From JAXMHQ01 sp046346665 (lineage in GTDB: Bacteria > Verrucomicrobiota > Verrucomicrobiia > Limisphaerales > JAXMHQ01): 64,000 bases of DNA. The stretch lies in the NCBI GenBank assembly GCA_046346665.1, contig JAXMHQ010000003.1, forward strand, positions 104,830-168,829, in the 5' to 3' direction. Positions within the stretch are counted from its first letter, which is position 1, and each line of letters starts with the position of its first letter. Positions 9,487-18,087 of the stretch are shown here, one piece after another. Below the pieces are notes generated by a model that saw only the letters and a list, made by a program, of their open reading frames with translations, was not told where the DNA came from and did no database searches. Made by a program: the position numbers and the translations under genes.

Positions 9487-9587
9487 TGGCGCGGGGACGC
9501 CGTCCCTCCCAGGATTCATCCGCGGGAGCGATTGGGTCCTTTTCGTCCCTTGCGTCCCTTCCATTCCTTGTTCTAAAGTAGGGTGCT

Positions 9588-10964
9588 ATGACGTTGACAG
9601 AGAAAATTCTGGCGCGCGCGGCCGGCAAGGCCCGCGTTCAGGCGGGCGACAACATCTGGGTGAAGGCCGATGTCCTGATGACCCATGACGTGTGCGGCCC
9701 GGGCACCATCGGTGTTTTCAAGCGCGAATTCGGAAAGACCGCGAAGGTCTGGGACCGCCAGCGCGTCGTCATCATCCCCGACCATTACATCTTCACCGCC
9801 GATTCGCTGTCGAACCGGAACGTGGACATCCTGCGCGAATTCGTGAGGGAGCAGGACATCCCCTATTTTTACGACGTCATCGACGACCCGAACGGGACGT
9901 GGAAATTCGACGCCGTCCGGGGCAATCTCAAGCGGCAATACGGCTCCCGTTACGCGGGCGTCTGCCACACCGCGCTCCCGGCAAAAGGCCACACGCGGCC
10001 GGGCGAAGTGCTGTTCGGCACCGATTCCCACACCTGCATGGCCGGCGCGTTCAACCAGTTCGCCACGGGCATCGGCAACACCGACGCCGGCTTCGTCATG
10101 GGCACCGGCAAATTGCTCATCAAGGTTCCCGAGACCATGCACTTCCGGCTCGAAGGACGCATGCAGCCCGGCGTCATGGCAAAGGACATCATCCTCCATT
10201 GCATCGGGGAAATCGGGTTCGACGGCGCCACCTACCGTGCGATGCAGTTCGACGGACCCGGCGTGGCGTCGCTGTCGATCGACGACCGGATGACGGTGGC
10301 CAACATGGCGATCGAAGCGGGCGGCAAGAACGCGATGTTCCCGTTCGATTCGCGGACGGCGGAATATGTGGATGCGAGGACCCGGCTCAACGGGACCCGG
10401 CAATCGTATGAACCCGTGGAACCCGATGCCGACCAGAAATTCGTTTACGAACTGACGGTGGATCTTTCGAAGCTCGAACCGACCGTGGCGTGCCACCCGG
10501 ACCCGGGCCAGCGCAAGAAGGCGAAGGAACTCGGTTCGATCAAGCTCGACCGCGCTTACATCGGGTCGTGCACCGGCGGCAAGACGAGCGATTTCGTGGA
10601 ATTCGCCCGCGTGCTGCGGGGGCGGCGGGTGGCGATCGACACGTTCGGGGTGCCGGCGACGCCGGACATTGTGCGGGACCTGCAGACGACTTACTGGGGC
10701 GCGCAGACGATCTGGGACGTGCTGGTGGGCGCGGGTGTGCAGATGACGGAGAACGCCGGCTGCGCCGCCTGCCTGGGCGGGCCGGTCGACACCTTCGGCC
10801 GCATCAACAAGGCCGGGATCAAATGCATCAGCGCCACCAACCGGAATTTCCCCGGGCGCATGGGCGACAAGGAATCGCAGGTGTTCCTCGCCTCGCCGGC
10901 GACTGTCGCCGCCAGCGCGCTCACCGGCAAAATCACCGATCCGCGCGAGTTCACGGGCAACTGA
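9588..10964 (+). CDS. leuC: 3-isopropylmalate dehydratase large subunit / homoaconitase-family protein
   Basis: 458 residues of the aconitase superfamily. Iron-sulfur ligands are visible: Cys328 in IGSCTGGK and Cys392/Cys395 in GCAACLGG. The substrate-loop motif FGTDSHTCMAGAFNQ and the arginine-containing SATNRNFPGRMG are present. The length and MTLTEKILARAAGK start fit the shorter LeuC/homoaconitase type. It would isomerise 2- to 3-isopropylmalate in leucine synthesis together with a small LeuD subunit. No leuD is adjacent, since the next gene is unrelated, so methylthioalkylmalate or homocitrate as substrate cannot be excluded. Confidence 0.88.
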   Translation: MTLTEKILARAAGKARVQAGDNIWVKADVLMTHDVCGPGTIGVFKREFGKTAKVWDRQRVVIIPDHYIFTADSLSNRNVDILREFVREQDIPYFYDVIDDPNGTWKFDAVRGNLKRQYGSRYAGVCHTALPAKGHTRPGEVLFGTDSHTCMAGAFNQFATGIGNTDAGFVMGTGKLLIKVPETMHFRLEGRMQPGVMAKDIILHCIGEIGFDGATYRAMQFDGPGVASLSIDDRMTVANMAIEAGGKNAMFPFDSRTAEYVDARTRLNGTRQSYEPVEPDADQKFVYELTVDLSKLEPTVACHPDPGQRKKAKELGSIKLDRAYIGSCTGGKTSDFVEFARVLRGRRVAIDTFGVPATPDIVRDLQTTYWGAQTIWDVLVGAGVQMTENAGCAACLGGPVDTFGRINKAGIKCISATNRNFPGRMGDKESQVFLASPATVAASALTGKITDPREFTGN

Positions 10965-10988
10965 AGTTTGGAATTCCCAGCCAACAAA

Positions 10989-11154
10989 GGTGGGGCGAGA
11001 CTCCGTCGAGCCCTCGAAAAGACTGGATTGGTGGATTGTTGGATTCCTGGATAAATGGGAAGACCGTCGCGCGAAGCCATCCAACAATCCAACAATCCAT
11101 TTATCCAACAATCCTCCCGGCCCCAGTCAGAGCTCGACGGAGTCTCGCCCCACC
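10989..11154. repeat. Nested palindromic element B
   Basis: The outer arms are a perfect 23-base inverted repeat (10989-11011 and 11132-11154) identical to the outer arms of the element at 3052-3215. The interior is different: TGGATT-type units (about 11024-11058) face ATCCAACA-type units (about 11078-11115). It fills the gap between leuC and the O-antigen-ligase-like gene. Confidence 0.85.
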
Positions 11155-11241
11155 CTCCGGAATTAGCGTCAACCCCTTTCCCACGCGGGAGGTTCAAATT
11201 CGCGTGACGTGACCGGGGGTTTTCCCTAGTTTGATTTTCGA

Positions 11242-13122
11242 ATGAATCGCGAAACCGCGGACAAGTGGTGCGAGCGCGTCATCCTCGGGCTGGTCCTGCT
11301 TCTCCTGGCTTACGGCCCGCTGGCCATGGGCGCGGTGGTCCCACGCCACCTGCTCGTGCTCCAGTTTCTCACCGCGGCCCTGCTGTTGCTCTGGGCCGCC
11401 AGGCTGTGGATCAGTCCCCGCCCGCAACTGCTCTGGCCGCCGCTGAACTGGGCCGTGCTCGCGTTCACGGGCTATGCCATCGCCCGCTACTGCACCAGCG
11501 AGATCGAATACGCCGCGCGACTGGAGCTGGTGAAAGTGATCCTCTACGCGTCGCTCTACGGCGTGGTGCTGAACAATCTTTACCGCCAGGAGACGCAGCA
11601 GTGGATCGTTCTCCTGCTGGTGGGGCTCGGCATGCTGCTCGGCGGCTACGCGCTGTTCCAGTTCGTCACGGGCTCCAACCGCGTCTGGATGTTCACCGTG
11701 CAGAACGCGCACCGGGCGTCGGGCACCTACATTTCGCCGAACCACCTGGCGGGCTTCCTGGAAATGGTGCTGCCGCTCGGCGCGGCCTGGACCCTCGTCA
11801 GCCGCGCGCGGCCCGGCCTGAAGGTGGTCACGGGCTACGCCACCTGCGTCATCCTCGGCGGCATCGCCGTGACGCTGTCCCGCGGCGGATGGGTGGCTTC
11901 CGGCGCGGCCCTGGTCGCCCTCTTCGCCATCCTCCTCCGCCGCCCGGGCTACCGCATCGCGTCGGCCGCCATGCTGATTCTCCTCGCCGCGGCCGCGGCG
12001 TGGTTCATTCCCAAAACCACGCTGTTCCACGCGCGCATCCACGAACTGACCGCGCACAACCAGATCAACGACAGCGCCCGGACGGAGCTTTGGAGGCCGG
12101 CCCTCCAGCTCTGGCGGACCAATCCCTGGTGGGGAATCGGCCCGGACCATTTCAATTACCGTTTCCGCGCGTTCCGGCCGGAATCGATCCAGCTCGAGCC
12201 GGACCGGGTTCACAACGATTACCTGAACACGCTGGTCGACTGGGGGATCGCGGGGTTCGCGCTGGTGGCGGCAGCGTGGGTTATATTTTGGTTAGGCGTC
12301 GCGCAGGCCTGGCCGGCCGCCGCAGGCGGGGGATCCGAGCTGGGCGGCCGCCGCAGCAACCGGTTCGCCCTGCTCCTCGGCAGCTCCATCGGGCTGCTGG
12401 CCATCCTCGTCCACTCGTTACTCGATTTCAACATGCACATCCCCGCCAACGCGGCCGCCGCCGTCACGCTCATGGCCGTCGCCGCGTCCGCCTTCCGCTA
12501 CGCATCCGACCGCTGCTGGGTCCGCCTGAACCCCGCGCCCCGCGCGGCCGTGACTCTCGTGCTGGCCGCCGCCGCCGGCTGGCTCGGATGGCAGGGATGT
12601 CTGCGGGCACAGTCGCAGCGATGGATCGACGCCGCGGGGCGGTCGCCGAATTTTTCCTCCGAACAGGTGGCGAACCTCGAGAAGGCGCACGCGATCGAGC
12701 CGCGGAATTTTGACGTGACCTATTCGATCGGGGAGGCGTTGCGCGTGCAAAGCTGGGAAGGCGGATCCGATTACGAAGACCTGGCGACGCGGGCGATGGG
12801 GTGGTTCGACAAAACGCGACAGTTGAATCCCTACCATGGTTACAGCTACATGCGATACGGCATGTGCCTGGACTGGCTGGGCCGGACGAACGAGGCGTAT
12901 CCGTATTTTGACCGAGCGTTGCTGCTGGACCCGAACGGTTACTTCACGGTTGCCCATTTGGGGTGGCATTATGTCCAGATTGGCGACTACGGGGCGGCCG
13001 GGGAATGCTTTCGTCGATCGAAGCGTCTGGAGTACGACGAGAACCCGATTGCGGATGCTTACCTGCAAATTATTAAGCGCAAGTTGGTTGAAGGCGCGAA
13101 GCCGCCGGGGAAAGCGGATTGA
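11242..13122 (+). CDS. O-antigen ligase-like polytopic membrane protein with C-terminal TPR region
   Basis: 626 residues. About ten to twelve hydrophobic segments occupy residues ~15-450, with the Wzy/WaaL signature region LSRGGWVASGAALV and a large periplasmic loop NPWWGIGPDHFNYRFRAFRP followed by RVHNDYLNTLVDWG. Residues ~470-615 form tetratricopeptide-like helices (AIEPRNFDVTYSIGEALR, LDPNGYFTVAHLGWHYVQIGDY). The family polymerises or transfers undecaprenyl-linked glycans at the periplasmic face. Ligase versus polymerase activity cannot be separated here. A plausible intrinsic terminator follows at 13128-13159. Confidence 0.85.
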   Translation: MNRETADKWCERVILGLVLLLLAYGPLAMGAVVPRHLLVLQFLTAALLLLWAARLWISPRPQLLWPPLNWAVLAFTGYAIARYCTSEIEYAARLELVKVILYASLYGVVLNNLYRQETQQWIVLLLVGLGMLLGGYALFQFVTGSNRVWMFTVQNAHRASGTYISPNHLAGFLEMVLPLGAAWTLVSRARPGLKVVTGYATCVILGGIAVTLSRGGWVASGAALVALFAILLRRPGYRIASAAMLILLAAAAAWFIPKTTLFHARIHELTAHNQINDSARTELWRPALQLWRTNPWWGIGPDHFNYRFRAFRPESIQLEPDRVHNDYLNTLVDWGIAGFALVAAAWVIFWLGVAQAWPAAAGGGSELGGRRSNRFALLLGSSIGLLAILVHSLLDFNMHIPANAAAAVTLMAVAASAFRYASDRCWVRLNPAPRAAVTLVLAAAAGWLGWQGCLRAQSQRWIDAAGRSPNFSSEQVANLEKAHAIEPRNFDVTYSIGEALRVQSWEGGSDYEDLATRAMGWFDKTRQLNPYHGYSYMRYGMCLDWLGRTNEAYPYFDRALLLDPNGYFTVAHLGWHYVQIGDYGAAGECFRRSKRLEYDENPIADAYLQIIKRKLVEGAKPPGKAD

Positions 13123-13127
13123 AAAAG

Positions 13128-13159
13128 GCCTGTTTTCGGGGAAAAAAGGCGGGTTTTTT
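13128..13159 (+). terminator. Probable intrinsic terminator after O-antigen ligase-like gene
   Basis: GCCTGTTTTC and GAAAAAAGGC pair with one mismatch around a GGG loop, followed by GGG and six T residues. Confidence 0.55.
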
Positions 13160-13208
13160 GCAGGGGCCGGACGGCCGGGATCCTGCTCTGCACAATCGTA
13201 ATATTCGG

Positions 13209-13237
13209 TTGACAGGCAGCAGCATATCTGTAAAAAT
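13209..13237 (+). promoter_or_regulatory. Sigma70-like promoter of the FecR gene
   Basis: A consensus TTGACA (13209-13214) is followed after 16-17 bases by TAAAAAT (13231-13237). The FecR-domain ATG lies about 40 bases downstream. Confidence 0.55.
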
Positions 13238-13276
13238 ACGGTTCAGAAAGTAGAACGCGTGTATCCGGGAACAACT

Positions 13277-14116
13277 ATGAAACAGATTCGACCTTTTATC
13301 AGCGGATTGGTTGTGTGCGGGATTGCCCTGGCGATGGCGGCGAGCGCAATGGCTCAAAGCGCGCAGCAGGGTTTGGCAAAGGTTGTGACCGTTAAAGGTT
13401 CGGCCCGCTACATGACCGGCGTGAACACCGCGTGGCAGCCCTTGAAGACCGGCGCGCTTCTGAAGCCCGGCGCCATCATCCAGACGGCCTCCGGCTCCTA
13501 TGTCGATCTCGTCCTCAACAATCCCGATGCGGTGGGAACACCCCTCTCCGCGATGTCTTCCGGCGGCAGCTCCGGTCCCGGCGCGGGCGCCGGCGGCGGC
13601 AGCGGCATGGCTTACCAGCCGAAGGCCGAGCAGGACGCCGTCCGCGTCTTTGAAAACACGGTGCTCTCGATTGACAAGCTCACGGTGGACCAGACCGGGA
13701 TGGATACGGTGACCGAGACGCAGCTCGACCTCAAGGCCGGCCGCATTTTCGGAACGGTCAAGAAACTCTCGACGGCTTCCAAATACGAAATCAAGATCCC
13801 GAACGGCGTTGCCGGCATTCGCGGAACGATCTTCTACATCAGCGCCGACGGCGTGATCCGGGTGCTGACGGGTTCCGTGGTGATGGCGTTTGTGGGCGCG
13901 GACGGCACGGTCTCGACGCAGGTCGTCGGCAGCGGCCAGCAGTTTGACGCGCGCTCCGGCCAGCTCTCCCCGATGGTGGAATCGGCCATCAAAGACCTGA
14001 GCACGATCGCCCGCGAACTCCGCCTGCACCCGCTCGTTCCGCCGCTGTTCTTCACGACGGACCACACGATTTATTGCTTGTCGCCGACCCAGCCCAGCGG
14101 CCAGGGCGGCCACTGA
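13277..14116 (+). CDS. Secreted FecR-domain protein
   Basis: 279 residues with a clear signal peptide (MKQIRPFISGLVVCGIALAM, cleavage after SAMA). The FecR-type beta domain covers ~35-195: KVVTVKGSARY, GALLKPGAIIQTASGSYVDL, a glycine/serine-rich insertion (SGGSSGPGAGAGGGSG) and the hallmark IPNGVAGIRGTIFYI. The ATG at 13277 is preferred over an in-frame GTG at 13259 because it has GGGA upstream and begins the signal peptide. FecR domains outside TonB systems are common periplasmic ligand or signalling modules. A strong terminator separates it from the CHASE2 cyclase downstream, a frequent neighbour of such genes; a functional link is inferred. Confidence 0.85.
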   Translation: MKQIRPFISGLVVCGIALAMAASAMAQSAQQGLAKVVTVKGSARYMTGVNTAWQPLKTGALLKPGAIIQTASGSYVDLVLNNPDAVGTPLSAMSSGGSSGPGAGAGGGSGMAYQPKAEQDAVRVFENTVLSIDKLTVDQTGMDTVTETQLDLKAGRIFGTVKKLSTASKYEIKIPNGVAGIRGTIFYISADGVIRVLTGSVVMAFVGADGTVSTQVVGSGQQFDARSGQLSPMVESAIKDLSTIARELRLHPLVPPLFFTTDHTIYCLSPTQPSGQGGH

Positions 14117-14138
14117 GATTGAGTCCCGCCTCCCTTTC

Positions 14139-14172
14139 AACCAGAGCAGCCTTGTGTTGCTCTGGTTTTTTT
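14139..14172 (+). terminator. Strong intrinsic terminator after FecR gene
   Basis: AACCAGAGCA (14139-14148) pairs perfectly with TGCTCTGGTT (14158-14167) and is followed by a T run. It makes a TTG start at 14171 for the next gene unlikely. Confidence 0.85.
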
Positions 14173-14188
14173 GTTTAGTTCGCCTCCC

Positions 14189-16525
14189 GTGAAGCTCAAG
14201 CCCGCCAAACTGGCTCCGGCTCTCATCGCCGCGGGCGTCATCGCCCTCGTCTGCCTCGTCCGCATCGGCCACCTCGATTTGTTCGAACGCCTCGAATGCC
14301 TCACCTACGACATGCGGGTCCGCGAATCCCTCAAGTTCTCCCCCTCCGTCAGCACCAACCTGGGATTCATCGATATCAACGACGACAGCATCGTCGCCGT
14401 GCAGGACAACTCCCTCGGATACGCGTATGGTCTCTACTGGCCACGACAGGTCTACGGTCGCCTCGTCGAGGAACTCAAAGCCCAGCACGTCAAGGCGGTC
14501 GCCCTTGATGTGGTCTTTGGCGAAATCCGCCATGACCATCCGTCGGTCCACATGGCGAACGACAAGTTCATGGAATCGGACGAGTTTTTTGCCCTCCAGC
14601 TTCGCCGCGCCGGCAATGTTATCCTCGCCGACACCACCGGCGTCACCCCACCCGACCTTTTCCGCACCAATGCGCTGGCGCTCGGCGACATCTCCACCGA
14701 CACCAACAAGGATTCCGACGGCGTACTGCGCCGCGCCCAGGCGTTCCGCGTCCGCCGCAACTGGCATCCGCTTTTTCAACAGGTCGCCTCCACCCCGGAT
14801 TATGGCGTCGACCTGGCCAAGGCCCGGATCGAACCCTCCAAAATCATCCTCAAACGCACCGGCAATCCTGACATCGAAGTGCCGCTGGATGAAAACGGGA
14901 ATTTCGACCTGGCGGATTTCGTCGGCGACAAAATCCCCCGCGGCATGGCGCCCAGGGCCAAACCGTTCACAGACGAACGCATTTGGAATTTGGGAATCGT
15001 GCTCGCCGCCCAGGAATTGCACCTGGACCTCACCCGCCCCGACATCGATCTCGATCGGGGAACCATCCGGCTGCGCGGGCCGAACGAGGTGGAGCGGGTG
15101 ATCCCGATCGATCGCAACGGCGCGTTTTATATCGACTGGTGCCTGACTCCGAATGATCAGCGCCTGACGAAGGAGCCCATTCACGACCTGCTGCGGCAGG
15201 ACAAGCTGCGGCTCGAGGAACAGACCAACAGCCTGAGCGATCGATGGGCGGGGAAACTGGCCGTTGTGGGATCGAGCGCCACGGGCAACGATCTGACGGA
15301 CCGCGGCGCGACGCCGCTGGAATCCGACACGCTTCTTGCCAGCGAACACTGGAACGTCGCCAATTCCATCATCACCGGCCGGTTCGTCCGCCGCACCAGC
15401 CCGGAGACGGACCTTCTGATCATTGTCGCCCTTGGAATTGTCTCCGCGATTCTCACGTGGAAACTGCGGGCTCAGCTCGCCTTCCTGCTGGTGACCCTCA
15501 TGACGATCGGCTACATGGTGTTGAGCAATTTCCTGTACGTGCAGCACCGCTACTGGCTCCCCGTCGTCCTGCCCGTTCTCGGCGCCCAAATCCTCGTCTA
15601 CGTCTGCCTCGTCACCTGGAAGGTCGTGTTCGAGCGCGCGGAACAGCGCCGCGTCAAATCCGTGTTTTCAAAAATCGTGTCCCCGAACATCGTCCATGAA
15701 CTGTTGCAGGCGGAAAAACTCTCGCTGGGCGGCGCGCGCCGGGAGGTGACGGTGCTGTTCGCCGATGTGCGCGGGTTCACGGAGTTCACGGACAAAAGCC
15801 AGGAACAGGCCGCTTCGTTCGTGGCCGCCGCAGGCTTGCAGGGCGCCGCGGCGGATGCGTTCTACGACGAGCAGGCCCGCGAAACCCTTGCCACCGTCAA
15901 CACCTACCTCGCGCTCGTGGCCGACATGGTCAAAAAGAACGACGGCACCCTGGACAAATACATCGGCGACTGCGTCATGGCGTTCTGGGGCTCGCCCACC
16001 CCCAACAGCCGCCACGCCGTCTGCTGCGTCCGGGCCGCCATGGACGCCCAGCGCGCCGTCTTCGAACTCAACCGCAAACGCACCGAGGAAAACCACCGGC
16101 GCGAACTGGAAAACATCGCCCGCAAGGCCGCCCACCAACCGCCCCGCCCCCTCCTCCCCATCCTGCTCCTCGGCAGCGGCATCAATACCGGCATGGTCAC
16201 CGTCGGACTCATGGGCTCGGAATCGCACCTGTCCAATTACACCGTGTTTGGCCGCGAAGTGAACCTCGCCAGCCGCCTCGAAAGCCTCTCCGGCCAGGGC
16301 CGAATCCTCATCACCGAATCCACCCGCCAGCACCTGCTCCGCGATGACCCCGCCCTCGCCGCCGCCTGCGTCGCCCTCCCCGACGCCAACATCAAAGGCA
16401 TCCGACTCGCGGTGAAAGTTTACGAAATCCCCTGGCTCCCGCCGGGAACGCCAGCGCCCGAGACGGCCGGCACGCCCGCCGACCGCACCTCCACCACCAC
16501 GTTCACCCAGCGCGAACGCGCCTGA
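14189..16525 (+). CDS. CHASE2-domain adenylate/guanylate cyclase
   Basis: 778 residues from the GTG at 14189. An N-terminal helix (LAPALIAAGVIALVCLV) leads to an extracytoplasmic CHASE2 sensor (~35-405) with the typical GFIDINDDSIVA. Three hydrophobic helices follow (~405-480), then a class III cyclase domain from ~510. Metal-binding aspartates are Asp526 (LFADVRGFTEF) and Asp594 (LDKYIGDCVMAFW), with NLASRLE supplying transition-state Asn/Arg. The aspartates are 68 residues apart, longer than the usual mid-forties, because of an alanine-rich insertion (AASFVAAAGLQGAAADAF). A second charged insertion lies before GSGINTG. The Lys in LDKYIGD suggests ATP use. The start sits behind the FecR terminator. 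Confidence 0.87.
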   Translation: MKLKPAKLAPALIAAGVIALVCLVRIGHLDLFERLECLTYDMRVRESLKFSPSVSTNLGFIDINDDSIVAVQDNSLGYAYGLYWPRQVYGRLVEELKAQHVKAVALDVVFGEIRHDHPSVHMANDKFMESDEFFALQLRRAGNVILADTTGVTPPDLFRTNALALGDISTDTNKDSDGVLRRAQAFRVRRNWHPLFQQVASTPDYGVDLAKARIEPSKIILKRTGNPDIEVPLDENGNFDLADFVGDKIPRGMAPRAKPFTDERIWNLGIVLAAQELHLDLTRPDIDLDRGTIRLRGPNEVERVIPIDRNGAFYIDWCLTPNDQRLTKEPIHDLLRQDKLRLEEQTNSLSDRWAGKLAVVGSSATGNDLTDRGATPLESDTLLASEHWNVANSIITGRFVRRTSPETDLLIIVALGIVSAILTWKLRAQLAFLLVTLMTIGYMVLSNFLYVQHRYWLPVVLPVLGAQILVYVCLVTWKVVFERAEQRRVKSVFSKIVSPNIVHELLQAEKLSLGGARREVTVLFADVRGFTEFTDKSQEQAASFVAAAGLQGAAADAFYDEQARETLATVNTYLALVADMVKKNDGTLDKYIGDCVMAFWGSPTPNSRHAVCCVRAAMDAQRAVFELNRKRTEENHRRELENIARKAAHQPPRPLLPILLLGSGINTGMVTVGLMGSESHLSNYTVFGREVNLASRLESLSGQGRILITESTRQHLLRDDPALAAACVALPDANIKGIRLAVKVYEIPWLPPGTPAPETAGTPADRTSTTTFTQRERA

Positions 16526-16540
16526 AACATCCGGCCGTAG

Positions 16541-16560
16541 CCGCGATTGTAAAATCGCGG
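16541..16560. repeat. REP-like palindrome (CCGCGATT/AATCGCGG)
   Basis: Eight-base inverted repeat with a four-base loop just 3' of the cyclase gene. A diverged second copy with GCGGCTACGG follows near 16590-16610. Confidence 0.65.
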
Positions 16561-16633
16561 ACTACTGGCATGCGCGAAGAACCGCGATCTGACGATAGCG
16601 GCTACGGCTCTCGACGCTCGACTGCTTTTCAGA

Positions 16634-16813
16634 GGGTGCGATTCGAAATGAGGGGCAATTCCCGGAGCGCGGCTGTATCCGAAGGATCAGCCGCAGGGAC
16701 GTGGCAGATGCGAAGGCGTTTGAGAAGACAGGGAGCGTTGGAATATCGAACATTTCTGCGGCTGGTCCTGGCGGACACAGCCGCGCTCCTGACCCTCGCC
16801 GTAAATCGCACCC
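16634..16813. repeat. Nested palindromic element C (three levels)
   Basis: Outermost GGGTGCGATT (16634-16643) pairs with AATCGCACCC (16804-16813). Inside it, GGAGCGCGGCTGT (16664-16676) pairs with ACAGCCGCGCTCC (16777-16789). Inside that, a CAGCCGCAG-type arm near 16690 faces CTGCGGCTG near 16757. The order is concentric. Confidence 0.8.
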
Positions 16814-16857
16814 CTTTTCAGACTCGTCATTGACGCCCCCTGTGTTATGCTGGGCTC

Positions 16858-17340
16858 ATGCGTACAGCCATTTACCCGGGAAGTTTCGATCCGCTGACCA
16901 ATGGTCACCTGGATGTCGTGGAACGCGCAGTCAAGTTGTTCGACCGGGTGATCGTGGCGGTGGCGAAAAACGAAAGCAAAAACCCGCTGTTCAGCCTCTC
17001 GGAACGGCTCGAACTGGTCCGGCAATCGGTTCGGTCGTTTCCGAACGTGGAGGCGGATTCCTTCGACTGCCTGCTGGTGCATTACGTGGAGCAGCGCGGG
17101 GCGCAGGCAATCGTGCGCGGGCTCCGGGCGGTGTCGGATTTCGAATTCGAATTTCAACTCGCCCTGATGAACCGCAAGTTGAACGAGAACGTGGAAACGA
17201 TTTTCATGATGCCGAAGGACACCTACACCTTCCTGAGTTCGCGCATGATCAAGGAGATCGCGCATCTCGGCGGCGAAGTGGGTGATTTCGTCCCGGCCCA
17301 CGTCCGGGCGGCGCTGAAAACAAGGTTCGGGCAGGCCTGA
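16858..17340 (+). CDS. coaD: Phosphopantetheine adenylyltransferase
   Basis: 160 residues, the normal family length. It begins MRTAIYPGSFDPLTNGHLDV with the nucleotidyltransferase T/HxGH signature, and carries VRGLRAVSDFEFEFQLA and FLSSRMIKEIA, the conserved phosphopantetheine and ATP-binding segments. It transfers AMP from ATP to 4'-phosphopantetheine in coenzyme A synthesis. It leads a run with yceD, rpmF, plsX and fabH, linking CoA and fatty-acid synthesis. Confidence 0.97.
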   Translation: MRTAIYPGSFDPLTNGHLDVVERAVKLFDRVIVAVAKNESKNPLFSLSERLELVRQSVRSFPNVEADSFDCLLVHYVEQRGAQAIVRGLRAVSDFEFEFQLALMNRKLNENVETIFMMPKDTYTFLSSRMIKEIAHLGGEVGDFVPAHVRAALKTRFGQA

Positions 17341-17353
17341 GATCCATTTGTTT

Positions 17354-17842
17354 ATGCCAGTCACTGTTAATCTGCGACATTTGGAATCCGACGATCTCCG
17401 CCTCGAAGGGGAGTTGCCGGTGGAGGAGCTGGATTTGCAGCTTCGGGACGCGGTGATCCGGGTGGAGCGGCCGCTGGAGTATCGGCTGGACGTGGAGAAG
17501 CTGGGGGTGGAGCTGCTGGCGAAGGGATCGTTGCGGCTGGCGTTGCGGTGCGAGTGCGTCCGGTGCCTGAGCGCGTTTGAGACCGTATTGGAGCTGCCGG
17601 ACTGGACGTGTCTGTTGCCGTTGGAGGGGGAGGATTCGGTGCCGATAAGCAATGATTCCGTGGACTTGACGCCGTATATCCGGGAAGATATTCTGCTTGA
17701 GTTTCCGCAGCATCCGGTGTGCGGAAAAGATTGTCGAGGCTTGCCGAACCCTCAGGGTGGCAAGGAGTTGGACGTTAATGAACCGGGGCATTCCGCGCCC
17801 GGGTCGTCCGCATGGTCCGAGTTGGATAAATTGAAATTTTAA
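17354..17842 (+). CDS. YceD/DUF177-family protein
   Basis: 162 residues. The conserved core RCECVRCLSAFE with a CxxC pair and the acidic DLTPYIREDILLEFPQHPVC are the DUF177 signature, with GKDCRGL near the C-terminus. The ATG at 17354 is preferred to an in-frame TTG at 17348. Family members usually sit directly before rpmF, as here, and are implicated in 23S rRNA or ribosome maturation. The stop is 14 bases before L32. Confidence 0.9.
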   Translation: MPVTVNLRHLESDDLRLEGELPVEELDLQLRDAVIRVERPLEYRLDVEKLGVELLAKGSLRLALRCECVRCLSAFETVLELPDWTCLLPLEGEDSVPISNDSVDLTPYIREDILLEFPQHPVCGKDCRGLPNPQGGKELDVNEPGHSAPGSSAWSELDKLKF

Positions 17843-17856
17843 GCATTTGCGATTTT

Positions 17857-18045
17857 ATGGGTGTTCCCAAGCGTAAACCTTCGAAGAGCCGTCAGCGCAT
17901 GCGGCGGGCCTATAACAGTGTGCTCGCCCTGCCCCAACTGAGCACGTGTCCCCAGTGCGCCGCGCCGTACGTCCCTCACCGGGTCTGCCCGGCCTGCGGC
18001 TTTTACAAGGGGCGCCAGGTCCTCTCAGTCACGGCAGGTTCCTGA
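17857..18045 (+). CDS. rpmF: Ribosomal protein bL32
   Basis: 62 residues. The basic N-terminus (MGVPKRKPSKSRQRMRRAY) is characteristic, followed by a zinc-ribbon with two CxxC pairs (CPQCAAPY and CPACGFYKG). It is the zinc-binding form of L32 in the 50S subunit, placed between yceD and plsX as in many bacteria. Confidence 0.98.
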   Translation: MGVPKRKPSKSRQRMRRAYNSVLALPQLSTCPQCAAPYVPHRVCPACGFYKGRQVLSVTAGS

Positions 18046-18087
18046 TCCGCCAAGGGCGCGCACCTGTCCGGCGCGCTCTTTTTCTTT

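Larger units (their letters stand above)
16526..16857. other. Intergenic repeat region before coaD
   Basis: This gap contains a REP-like palindrome (16541-16560) and the nested element at 16634-16813. An open frame across it (16570-16833) is a by-product of the repeat. The coaD promoter was not resolved. Confidence 0.65.

Noticed and set aside
13073..15589. 838-codon minus-strand frame across the FecR and CHASE2 genes
   Set aside because: It crosses a promoter and terminator and has no recognisable domain, whereas both plus-strand genes have clear ones.
16570..16833. 87-codon frame before coaD
   Set aside because: It lies wholly inside the three-shell palindrome; the reading frame is a by-product of the repeat.
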